Below are positions 7,044-11,913 of a stretch of DNA of 11,913 bases, in pieces. The notes under the pieces were generated by a model. That model was given only the letters and a program-made list of their open reading frames with translations, was not told where the DNA came from and searched no databases. A program made the position numbers and the translations under genes. Source of the DNA: RGIG1959 sp045637645 (GTDB lineage: Bacteria; Bacillota; Clostridia; Oscillospirales; Acutalibacteraceae); NCBI GenBank assembly GCA_045637645.1, contig JAZTZV010000033.1, positions 1 to 11,913 of the forward strand, written 5' to 3'. The first letter of the stretch is position 1. Each line of letters begins with the position of its first letter.

Positions 7044-8723
7044 TTAAAACGACACACCGGTTCGCGTCGTGGTGGTCGTGGTCGGAGGTGCGGTCGTTTC
7101 GGGCACCATGCTGATTTGCAACACCACTTCGTCACCCTCGTAAATCTCTTCGCCGGGGGCGGGAGCCATGCCGTCGACGCGGCCGCGCTCGTATTGCGAC
7201 GTCGTGACCTCGCGCACCGTCACCTTATAGCCGAGGCCCTCCAAATAGGTGATCGCCGCGCCGCGTTCCCAACCGATCAGGTTGACCATTTCGCGCTCGC
7301 GCGGGCCCGCGCTGACATACACATTGATCACGCTGTTGATATCGGCATACGTTTCCGGCATCGGATCTTGCTCCGTGATCACACCCGCAGGGATCGTGTC
7401 GCTGTATTGCTTGCCGATCACGTTCACGGTCATGTTGCCGCGAAGCGGTGTTTCTTGCTTTTCCAGTTCACGCAGATTGCGACCCACCAGATCCTCCACC
7501 GCATATTGCAGTGCCGTGGATTTCGTGCCGGTCGTTGTCGTCGTCTCCGCGACCGTGGTGGTCGTGGTTTCTTCGGTCTCGCCGAAAACGCCGTCGAGCG
7601 GATTGCCCATCACGAGCAACCACGCCAGCGCAAACACCAACAGCGCGCACAGGCACGACAGCAACGCCACCGCCACTTTATAGCCGACACCGCCCTTGGA
7701 CTCGTAAACATCCAAATCGTCGTCGGTCTCCACATCGTCAAGCGCATCCTCGCGAAGTGCCTCCACAACGGGAGCCACCGTCAAGCGTTCGCGCAACATT
7801 TCCACGGTTTTGATGCGACGCGGCGCGCTGAGCAACAACGCATCGCACAGCGTCGGCGCGATATGCGACGGCCATTTTTGTGCCACGTTCGCCGGCACCA
7901 TCAACGACGCAACCTTGCTCACGCGGTCGGGTGCCGCGGGGGGCTCTTCGCCCGTCAACGCATACAGCATCGTCGCACCGACGGCGTACACGTCCGCTTC
8001 CTGCGACACAGTCTCGCCCTCGACATATTGCTCGGGTGCGGCATAGCCTTTGGGCAACAGCGTCATCAGATCGCCGCCCTGCGTGCGGACATCCGCCAAT
8101 TGCCAGCCGTCCAGTCGCAGACGGTTTTCGCTGTCCACCAAAATGGAGTCGGGGGAAATACCGAGGTGGTACAATCCCCCCGCATGCACCGTGATCAGCG
8201 ATGTGAGCAGCGGTACAAACATCGGACGCGCCGCCTCCCATTTCATGTGACCGCCGAGCGTTTCCAGATAACGACGGAACGGCACACCCTCCACATGATC
8301 GGCGATGGTGTACATCGTGCCGTTATCTTCAAACATGTCATACGTCGAAATCATCGCGGGCACATCGCGCATACGCGCGATGATGCGGCTTTGCTTGCGA
8401 AATCGCTCAAGGCATTCGTCAAACGCCGTCTCGCGTCCTTCAAGTGCCACCACTTGAAGCGACAAACGTTGCGCGATGCCTTCGGGATAAAACTCGCGCA
8501 CGATCACCGTGTTTTTCGCGGTTTTGTCATAACCGATATACACAATCGCGTCGCCGCGTTTTTCAAGCGCACGACCGACCACATACCGCTCGCCGAGACG
8601 CGTGCGCACGGGCAAATACCCTTCCGGGTTTTGACCCTTCACAGGGTAGCCGCAGTGGTAGCAATTATCGGAAAATTCGCTGATGGGTTGCATGCAACCC
8701 ATGCAAAACAATTCGTTGGCCAT
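7044..8723 (-). CDS. Zinc-ribbon, kinase-like (predicted pseudokinase), transmembrane PASTA-repeat protein
   Basis: This 559-residue protein has an N-terminal zinc ribbon (C7, C10, C21, C24), a Ser/Thr-kinase-fold domain (about 45-315), one transmembrane helix (348-372), a Thr-rich linker (382-402) and two PASTA-like repeats (about 406-473 and 476-539) with a Thr-rich tail. The kinase fold is recognisable from REFYPEG (76-82), YAAPEQY (227-233) and ADVYAVG (243-249). Its catalytic signature has decayed: the glycine loop reads EKRGDA, the VAIK Lys is R76, HRD reads HLG (186-188), the catalytic-loop Lys and Asn are S190 and S193, and DFG reads DGW (205-207). It is therefore predicted to be inactive and to act as a scaffold or envelope sensor, since PASTA domains bind muropeptide or lipid II in PrkC-type proteins. 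AGGGAG precedes the ATG; the dnaC-like gene ends 12 nt upstream. Confidence 0.88.
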   Translation of the reverse strand: MANELFCMGCMQPISEFSDNCYHCGYPVKGQNPEGYLPVRTRLGERYVVGRALEKRGDAIVYIGYDKTAKNTVIVREFYPEGIAQRLSLQVVALEGRETAFDECLERFRKQSRIIARMRDVPAMISTYDMFEDNGTMYTIADHVEGVPFRRYLETLGGHMKWEAARPMFVPLLTSLITVHAGGLYHLGISPDSILVDSENRLRLDGWQLADVRTQGGDLMTLLPKGYAAPEQYVEGETVSQEADVYAVGATMLYALTGEEPPAAPDRVSKVASLMVPANVAQKWPSHIAPTLCDALLLSAPRRIKTVEMLRERLTVAPVVEALREDALDDVETDDDLDVYESKGGVGYKVAVALLSCLCALLVFALAWLLVMGNPLDGVFGETEETTTTTVAETTTTTGTKSTALQYAVEDLVGRNLRELEKQETPLRGNMTVNVIGKQYSDTIPAGVITEQDPMPETYADINSVINVYVSAGPREREMVNLIGWERGAAITYLEGLGYKVTVREVTTSQYERGRVDGMAPAPGEEIYEGDEVVLQISMVPETTAPPTTTTTTRTGVSF

Positions 8724-8735
8724 TTTGTTCTCTCC

Positions 8736-9719
8736 CTATTCCATATAACGACGTTGCAGTTGTTGCTGACGGATGTCGTTGCCGACAAACAGCAACGGCT
8801 CGTATGTGCCGATCAGACGCGAGGCGATTTGCTCGCCGTAGTGCGCGGCAATCGCATCGCCGTCAAGGTTGGTGCTGATGATCGTCGGGCGACCGCTGAG
8901 CATACGTCCGTTGATGAGCGCGTAGAGTGCGCTGGTGTAAAACGGCGAGGGGAACTCCGTTCCCAAATCGTCCAAAATCAGCAAATCGCAATCGATCAGC
9001 GTGCGTTCGGTGTCACCGTGCGCACGACCGAAATGCTCGCTTTCCAACACATGAAGAAGCGCTTGCACCGAGCCGTAGATCACGTTGGCTTCGCGCTCGC
9101 ACGCGATGGCGGCGATGGCAAGCGACACATGTGTTTTGCCCGTGCCCGTGCCGCCGCGAAGCAACAAACTCGGACGGTTGACGTTGAAGCCGTCGGCGTA
9201 CCAGCGGCAATACTCGATCACGCTTTGCATGTGTTCACGCGGCGAGCAACCGAGGCTTTCGTCAAATGCCTCGCTGTAAAACGTCATATCCAGCGTATCA
9301 AACGAGCAGGGTTTCATGCCCGTCAGCTTGCGGAGCTTGTCTGCCGCTTGTTCGCGAAGAAGCGCGGTGCGGCAGGCGCAAGAGCGACCGTTCACAAAGC
9401 CGGTGTCGTCGCATTGCTTGCAGGTGTATTGCGGTTCGAAATTCGTCACCGTTTCGCCCGCTTCGCGTAAAATCTGCGCGATTTGCGCTTGTGCGGCGAG
9501 GTTTTCGCGTTTGATCTCTTCGATTTGCGCTTCGTTGCCGCGGCTGAGCACCACTTGCGTCAAGCGGCGCACCGAACCCGCCATCACCATTTCCGCTTCG
9601 CACACGCGCGGATCACGACGCATACGGGTGTGGAGCTCCTGCGCGCGGTGCTGCGCCGCCAGGCGGCGCGATTCCAAGATCCGTTCCACCGCTTCATATA
9701 CATCTTTGGAGTAAGCCAC
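8736..9719 (-). CDS. DnaC/DnaI-like AAA+ helicase loader
   Basis: This 327-residue AAA+ ATPase is of the DnaC/DnaI/IstB group, which loads the replicative helicase onto DNA. Numbered from the GTG start, an N-terminal helical region precedes a Cys cluster likely to bind zinc (C100, C103, C114, C116). Then come the Walker A GGTGTGKTH at 189-197, the Walker B LLILDDLG at 246-253, sensor STN at 282-284, and a candidate arginine finger in SRL near 301. The GTG at 9717-9719 was chosen because AAGGAGG lies 10 nt upstream; an in-frame TTG at 9726-9728, which would overlap the dnaD-like stop as TTGA, lies only 1 nt from it. It is directly downstream of a DnaD-domain gene, the usual replication-restart pairing in Firmicutes. 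IstB of a transposon is unlikely, as no transposase is adjacent. Confidence 0.9.
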   Translation of the reverse strand: MAYSKDVYEAVERILESRRLAAQHRAQELHTRMRRDPRVCEAEMVMAGSVRRLTQVVLSRGNEAQIEEIKRENLAAQAQIAQILREAGETVTNFEPQYTCKQCDDTGFVNGRSCACRTALLREQAADKLRKLTGMKPCSFDTLDMTFYSEAFDESLGCSPREHMQSVIEYCRWYADGFNVNRPSLLLRGGTGTGKTHVSLAIAAIACEREANVIYGSVQALLHVLESEHFGRAHGDTERTLIDCDLLILDDLGTEFPSPFYTSALYALINGRMLSGRPTIISTNLDGDAIAAHYGEQIASRLIGTYEPLLFVGNDIRQQQLQRRYME

Positions 9720-9724
9720 GGTCG

Positions 9725-10777
9725 TCAATCCTCCTTAGGAGGCGTCGGGCGATGCCGACGCACCATTTTTTCATATTCGGCAATATCATACGACGGCGCA
9801 CGGTCGTTCGCGGTTTTCATCCGCGCGCGCGAGGTTGTCTTTTTGGCGGGTGCTTTTTCGGTCGTCAATTCCGCCTTAGCGGCTTGCGCCGTTTTGATCC
9901 CGCAGGCATGCAGACGTTCTGCCACGCGGTCTGCATACGAAAATTGCAATTTTCCTGTTTTTTCAATCGTGAAATCGAGCACCGCCTCGATCACCTCGCG
10001 GGGCAACTCCCATTCGAAGATCCAGCGGCACGCCGCTTCTTTTTGAGCAACGGTCGGACGCACATCGGCAAGCTCGCGCCATTCGCACAGCATATCCCAC
10101 GCACGTGCGCGTTGCTCCAAACGACGCAGGTGTGCATCCGCGGCTTCGAACGTGTTGATGCCGTCTTGCACCCAACCGAGCGCGGTCTTTTCAATGTATG
10201 CCATTTTGCCCTTGCCGTTTTGCACCGCATAGCCGATGATCATCAAGATCACCTCAACGGGCAACGACAGGTCGCGGTATAAATACAAAAACAATGAGAT
10301 ATCCGACGGCGACAGCATCTTGCCGAGCTTCGACGCGGCAGTATCCAGCAACATTGCAAACGCGCCGTCCTCCGCCTTCACTCGGAGAGCTTCTTCGCGC
10401 GACGGGCGATCGGCAACCGTTGTCTTTTCGGTCAACAACGGCGCAACAAACGTCGGCACTTCCTCGACAACGGGAGGCAACGTCACCTCCGCCGCAGGGG
10501 GTGCGCTTACGCTCGGTTTGACAATCGTCGGCGCAACATCGCCCTCCGTCGTCACAACGCCGACGCCGACCCAATAACGCACACATTCTTCACAAACGGC
10601 AGGCGACACGCCGCAAGCCGCCGCGCAGACTTCGGCATCAAACTGCCCTTGCCCCGCGCACGCCAGCCACAACAACACACGCAACTGCGGCGCACTCGCC
10701 AATTTCATCTGTTGCGCAACCGCACGCGGAATCGAAGCCGTTTCAAACGCATGCTCTTTTGCCCAGCTGTATTGCAA
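9725..10777 (-). CDS. DnaD-domain replication initiation/restart protein
   Basis: This 350-residue protein has an N-terminal winged-helix-like part (about 1-80), a Pro/Val-rich linker (80-130) and two DnaD/DnaB_2-type helical modules (about 139-207 and 238-296), each ending in the family's aromatic motif (YIEKTALGW at 194-202; FSYADRVAERLHACGI at 279-294). A basic Lys/Arg-rich tail follows. DnaD proteins help remodel the origin and recruit the helicase loader during initiation and restart in Firmicutes. The start is TTG (10775-10777), backed by GGGAGGGG about 8 nt upstream; the next Met is at residue 24, within the winged-helix region. It heads its operon, about 30 nt downstream of a clear promoter, and leads directly into the helicase loader. 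Confidence 0.9.
   Translation of the reverse strand: MQYSWAKEHAFETASIPRAVAQQMKLASAPQLRVLLWLACAGQGQFDAEVCAAACGVSPAVCEECVRYWVGVGVVTTEGDVAPTIVKPSVSAPPAAEVTLPPVVEEVPTFVAPLLTEKTTVADRPSREEALRVKAEDGAFAMLLDTAASKLGKMLSPSDISLFLYLYRDLSLPVEVILMIIGYAVQNGKGKMAYIEKTALGWVQDGINTFEAADAHLRRLEQRARAWDMLCEWRELADVRPTVAQKEAACRWIFEWELPREVIEAVLDFTIEKTGKLQFSYADRVAERLHACGIKTAQAAKAELTTEKAPAKKTTSRARMKTANDRAPSYDIAEYEKMVRRHRPTPPKED
9730..9736 (-). promoter_or_regulatory. Shine-Dalgarno sequence that decides the helicase-loader start
   Basis: AAGGAGG (minus strand) is a near-perfect ribosome-binding site. It lies within the end of the dnaD-like gene, 10 nt before GTG 9717-9719 but only 1 nt before TTG 9726-9728, so initiation at the GTG is favoured. 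Confidence 0.7.
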
Positions 10778-10810
10778 CGTCGTCCCCTCCCTTTTTTATA
10801 AGTACCTTTC

Positions 10811-10839
10811 ATTATACACAAAACCAACGCCGCATGCAA
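10811..10839 (-). promoter_or_regulatory. Sigma-A promoter of the dnaD-like operon
   Basis: On the minus strand, TTGCAT (10834-10839) is followed by 17 bases and then a perfect TATAAT (10811-10816). Transcription would begin near 10804, about 27 nt before the TTG start. It is back to back with the plus-strand RHH promoter. Confidence 0.82.
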
Positions 10840-10865
10840 GAAAAATATAAATTTTCCGAAAACGC

Positions 10866-10894
10866 TTGACTTATGCCGCATTGTGTGATATTAT
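10866..10894 (+). promoter_or_regulatory. Sigma-A promoter of the first RHH gene
   Basis: TTGACT (10866-10871), a 17-base spacer and TATTAT (10889-10894) form a strong promoter. The -10 box lies inside the first of two 18-bp repeats, so a protein bound there would block RNA polymerase. Confidence 0.8.
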
Positions 10895-10925
10895 TTTGAT
10901 ATCAAAAGATATTATTTCGATATCA
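10887..10925 (+). repeat. Tandem 18-bp repeats, probable RHH operator
   Basis: GATATTATTTTGATATCA (10887-10904) and GATATTATTTCGATATCA (10908-10925) match at 17 of 18 positions and are 21 bp apart, two helical turns. Each has inverted GATAT/ATATC arms around a 7-base spacer, and 10894-10907 is a perfect 14-bp palindrome. One repeat covers the -10 box and the other the start of the transcript. This arrangement suits cooperative binding by an RHH repressor, most simply the product of the gene downstream. Confidence 0.7.
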
Positions 10926-10940
10926 GCAAGGAGAACGGGC

Positions 10941-10982
10941 ATGGCACCGATTTTTTGTTATAAAAGGCGCGAAAGCGCCTAA
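10941..10982 (+). CDS. Possible 13-residue leader peptide upstream of the first RHH gene
   Basis: ATG at 10941 has an optimal AAGGAG (10928-10933) 7 nt upstream, the best ribosome-binding site in this transcript. It opens a 13-codon frame, MAPIFCYKRRESA, ending in TAA 5 nt before the GTG of the RHH gene, in a different frame. The RHH GTG has no Shine-Dalgarno of its own, so the leader may feed ribosomes to it by reinitiation. No homology can be judged at this length; it may matter only as an act of translation. Confidence 0.4.
   Translation: MAPIFCYKRRESA
10965..10980 (+). promoter_or_regulatory. GAAA-tetraloop hairpin at the RHH translation start
   Basis: AGGCGC, a GAAA (GNRA-type) loop and GCGCCT form a perfect 6-bp stem over the last codons of the leader frame, 7 nt before the GTG. 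No U-run follows, so it is not a terminator. It could stall or unmask initiation, or bring the upstream AAGGAG closer to the GTG. Confidence 0.5.
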
Positions 10983-10987
10983 CCGCT

Positions 10988-11191
10988 GTGGCGGATCCGC
11001 AAAAAAAACAGATCCCGTTGCGCCTGTCTCAACCGCTGTATGACGCGCTGGCCGCTTGGGCAGAAGAAGATTTCCGCTCGGTCAACGGTCAGATCGAATA
11101 TCTTTTGACACAATGCATTCGTTATCACGAAAAGAACGGATCTCTTCCGTCGGCCTTTCGGGACGGACTCCCCTCTCCTCCGACGGACTAA
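10988..11191 (+). CDS. Ribbon-helix-helix (Arc-like) DNA-binding protein, first copy
   Basis: This 67-residue protein has the RHH pattern: a beta-strand KQIPLRL (7-13) whose alternate side chains would contact DNA, helix A (about 16-28), the turn RSVNGQ (30-35), and helix B IEYLLTQCIRY (36-46). The C-terminal tail is Pro/Ser-rich and probably disordered. RHH proteins bind operators as dimers of dimers and often regulate themselves or serve as antitoxins. The GTG start at 10988 is the only reasonable one, as the frame has a stop at 10961 and no other start between. The 18-bp repeats over its promoter are the likely operator. No toxin gene follows: the next element is a bidirectional terminator and a convergent SLOG gene. 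Its target beyond itself is unknown. Confidence 0.82.
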   Translation: MADPQKKQIPLRLSQPLYDALAAWAEEDFRSVNGQIEYLLTQCIRYHEKNGSLPSAFRDGLPSPPTD

Positions 11192-11230
11192 TCTTTTCCT
11201 CCCCCTTAAAACCTTTATCCGTTCTTATTG

Positions 11231-11272
11231 AAAAAAAGCAGTCGCGGCCCCCTTCCGCTGACTGCTTTTTTT
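11231..11272. terminator. Bidirectional terminator between the convergent RHH and SLOG genes
   Basis: AAAAAAAGCAGTC (11231-11243) pairs with GACTGCTTTTTTT (11260-11272), and the inner GCGG/CCGC can extend the stem past a one-base bulge. It has T-runs in both directions. It lies 39 nt after the RHH stop and 5 nt after the SLOG stop on the other strand, so it can serve both genes. Confidence 0.88.
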
Positions 11273-11277
11273 ATGTT

Positions 11278-11607
11278 TTAAATATAAATGATCATGATCG
11301 GTTTTTGAAGCTCGCGGCATCGATTGATCACATAGCGCGTACCCGCTGACTGTCCGTCCCAAAACGCCAACACACGGTCGGCGTACGCGATGATCTCTTC
11401 GTTGCGACGAAGCGGTGCGCCTTGATGATAGTGCGCATAATCCGGCAAAAACTCCGTTAAACGCAATCCATGCGCCAGCGCATACTCGCGCGCGCAACGG
11501 TCGATGCCCCGCGCGCCGCCCGACACGATCTCGGTTGTGTCCGACGGAAGATAGGCTCCAAGATCAATTGCATGCGCATTTCGCGAACCAATAACCGCCA
11601 CTTTCAT
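11278..11607 (-). CDS. SLOG-superfamily (YspA/DUF2493-like) nucleotide-binding-fold protein
   Basis: This 109-residue protein is a minimal Rossmann-like SLOG domain. The motifs are MKVAVIGSRN at the N-terminus (GSR 7-9), SGGARGID at 29-36, APLRRNEEI at 64-72 and AFWDGQSAGT at 81-90, the pattern of the YspA/DUF2493 group. SLOG domains bind nucleotides or nucleotide-derived ligands; relatives include DprA, LOG phosphoribohydrolases and sensor domains of some phage-defence proteins. The function of stand-alone YspA-like proteins is not established. AGAGGG lies about 8 nt before the ATG (11605-11607). It is divergent from the second RHH gene, with which it shares an intergenic region holding two dyads, and convergent with the first. 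A role as nucleotide sensor or enzyme controlled by the RHH protein is inference. Confidence 0.85.
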   Translation of the reverse strand: MKVAVIGSRNAHAIDLGAYLPSDTTEIVSGGARGIDRCAREYALAHGLRLTEFLPDYAHYHQGAPLRRNEEIIAYADRVLAFWDGQSAGTRYVINRCRELQKPIMIIYI

Positions 11608-11635
11608 AATTTTACCCTCTTTACGGCTTTATTTT

Positions 11636-11652
11636 GAACATAGAATATGTTC
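11636..11652. repeat. 17-bp dyad, probable operator site 1
   Basis: GAACATA-GAA-TATGTTC is a perfect inverted repeat with a 3-base centre. It aligns with the dyad at 11688-11704 over 22 bases with 18 identities, both sharing the core AGAATAT; the centres are 52 bp apart, close to five helical turns. It lies just downstream of the predicted start of the minus-strand SLOG gene, where a bound protein would block elongation. Confidence 0.7.
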
Positions 11653-11661
11653 ATGTTCCGT

Positions 11662-11690
11662 ATTATATCACATCTTGCGCTTAAAATGAA
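11662..11690 (-). promoter_or_regulatory. Tentative promoter of the SLOG gene
   Basis: The minus strand has a perfect TATAAT (11662-11667) with a poor -35 match, TTCATT (11685-11690), 17 bases upstream. The -35 overlaps dyad 2 and the transcript start falls near dyad 1, so expression is likely weak and possibly activator- or repressor-controlled. Confidence 0.45.
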
Positions 11691-11703
11691 TACAGAATAT
11701 ATT
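11675..11703 (+). promoter_or_regulatory. Promoter of the second RHH gene
   Basis: TTGCGC (11675-11680), a 17-base spacer and TATATT (11698-11703) form a moderate sigma-A promoter. Its -10 box is part of dyad 2, and the transcript would begin almost at the AAGGAG ribosome-binding site, giving a very short leader. Confidence 0.6.
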
Positions 11704-11711
11704 CATTTTAA
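11681..11711. repeat. Extended dyad, probable operator site 2
   Basis: TTAAAATGAATA (11681-11692) and TATTCATTTTAA (11700-11711) are perfect 12-bp inverted arms around CAGAATA. The dyad covers the -10 box of the second RHH gene and reaches the edge of its Shine-Dalgarno. Its core (11688-11704) is related to operator site 1. Autorepression by the RHH protein is the simplest reading. Confidence 0.72.
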
Positions 11712-11724
11712 AGGAGATATTACA

Positions 11725-11907
11725 ATGGCAGTCAAAAGTCTCTCCATCCGTATCGACGAAACAATGCTGCACAAACTTCATGTTGTGGCTGACTATGAAG
11801 GACGAAGCGCCAACAGCGAAATTTTGATCTTGATTCGCGACGCAATCGAAGCGTACGAAACCAAACACGGCGCAATTCCGATTTACCGGCATCCGAACAA
11901 ATCGTAA
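11725..11907 (+). CDS. Ribbon-helix-helix (Arc-like) DNA-binding protein, second copy
   Basis: This 60-residue protein has a clear Arc-type RHH fold: strand KSLSIRID (4-11), helix A TMLHKLHVVADYE (13-25), the GRSANSE turn (26-32), and helix B ILILIRDAIEAYE (33-45), followed by a short polar tail. It differs from the first RHH protein in helix B and the tail and is not a recent duplicate. The ATG at 11725 has a perfect AAGGAG 8 nt upstream; the longer frame from 11647 runs through the operator and is not a credible start. Dyads over its promoter suggest autoregulation and possible control of the divergent SLOG gene. It ends 6 bases before the window edge, so a partner such as a toxin or integrase could lie just beyond and cannot be excluded. 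Confidence 0.88.
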   Translation: MAVKSLSIRIDETMLHKLHVVADYEGRSANSEILILIRDAIEAYETKHGAIPIYRHPNKS

Positions 11908-11913
11908 TATCCA

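Noticed and set aside
6429..9470. A 1013-codon plus-strand open frame opposite three genes
   Set aside because: It is antisense to the CorC-like, pseudokinase and helicase-loader genes, which have clear domains. Its translation is very rich in His and Arg with no recognisable domain, as expected for the mirror frame of GC-rich genes.
8736..9719. The helicase loader as IstB of an IS21-type insertion element
   Set aside because: No IstA transposase or terminal inverted repeats are near, and a DnaD-domain gene directly precedes it, which fits a replication role.
10965..10980. The hairpin before the first RHH gene as a transcription terminator or attenuator
   Set aside because: No T-run follows the stem and no alternative pairing strand is evident, so transcription termination is unlikely.
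10941..11191. A frameshifted longer RHH protein starting at ATG 10941
   Set aside because: The ATG is out of frame with the RHH gene (47 nt apart), no slippery sequence is seen at the junction, and the RHH domain is already complete from the GTG. A leader ORF explains the arrangement better.
10866..11913. A type II toxin-antitoxin system
   Set aside because: Both RHH proteins could be antitoxins, but no toxin-like gene adjoins either within the window, and the SLOG protein does not match a known toxin family.

Overview
The window looks like a chromosomal segment from an anaerobic, fermentative Clostridia (Oscillospiraceae-like) bacterium of fairly high GC. This rests on a DnaD/DnaI-type helicase-loading pair, which is characteristic of Firmicutes, an Hnd-type [FeFe]-hydrogenase operon with a sensory HydS, and a zinc-ribbon/PASTA kinase-like protein of a type I associate with this group. 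Genus cannot be fixed from the sequence alone.

Region 1 (1-5508, minus strand) is one long operon read right to left from a clear sigma-A promoter at 5480-5508. The order is hndA (NuoE-like), a DRTGG protein, an RsbW-like ATPase, hydS, a second DRTGG protein, a PHP-domain protein, a second GHKL ATPase, hndB, and hndC (NuoF-like), which runs off the left edge. The diaphorase genes of an electron-transferring [FeFe]-hydrogenase (hndA, hndB, hndC) therefore bracket a six-gene presumed sensing and signalling block. The catalytic subunit (hndD/hydA) is expected just beyond position 1. HydS keeps every Fe-S and H-cluster-anchoring cysteine but has Ala at the proton-transfer cysteine, the mark of a sensory rather than bulk-turnover hydrogenase. 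Several junctions are 4-bp stop/start overlaps (ATGA, GTGA), implying coupled translation.

Region 2 (5615-10839, minus strand) is a second operon: a DnaD-domain protein, a DnaC/DnaI-like helicase loader, a membrane-anchored PASTA protein with a badly degraded (pseudo)kinase domain, and a CNNM/CorC-family (hemolysin-like) membrane protein. It begins at a strong promoter (10811-10839) and ends at a perfect 28-bp palindromic terminator (5615-5642).

Region 3 (10866-11913) is a small accessory-looking cassette: a plus-strand ribbon-helix-helix (RHH) regulator, a minus-strand SLOG-fold (YspA-like) protein convergent with it, and a second plus-strand RHH regulator divergent from the SLOG gene. Each RHH gene has its own tandem dyad sequences over its -10 box, strongly suggesting autoregulation. 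In the second case the dyads lie between divergent promoters and could control the SLOG gene too. The first RHH gene is also preceded by a 13-codon leader ORF overlapping a GAAA-capped hairpin. No tRNA, rRNA, CRISPR array or insertion sequence was seen. Every stretch longer than 300 bases contains a gene.
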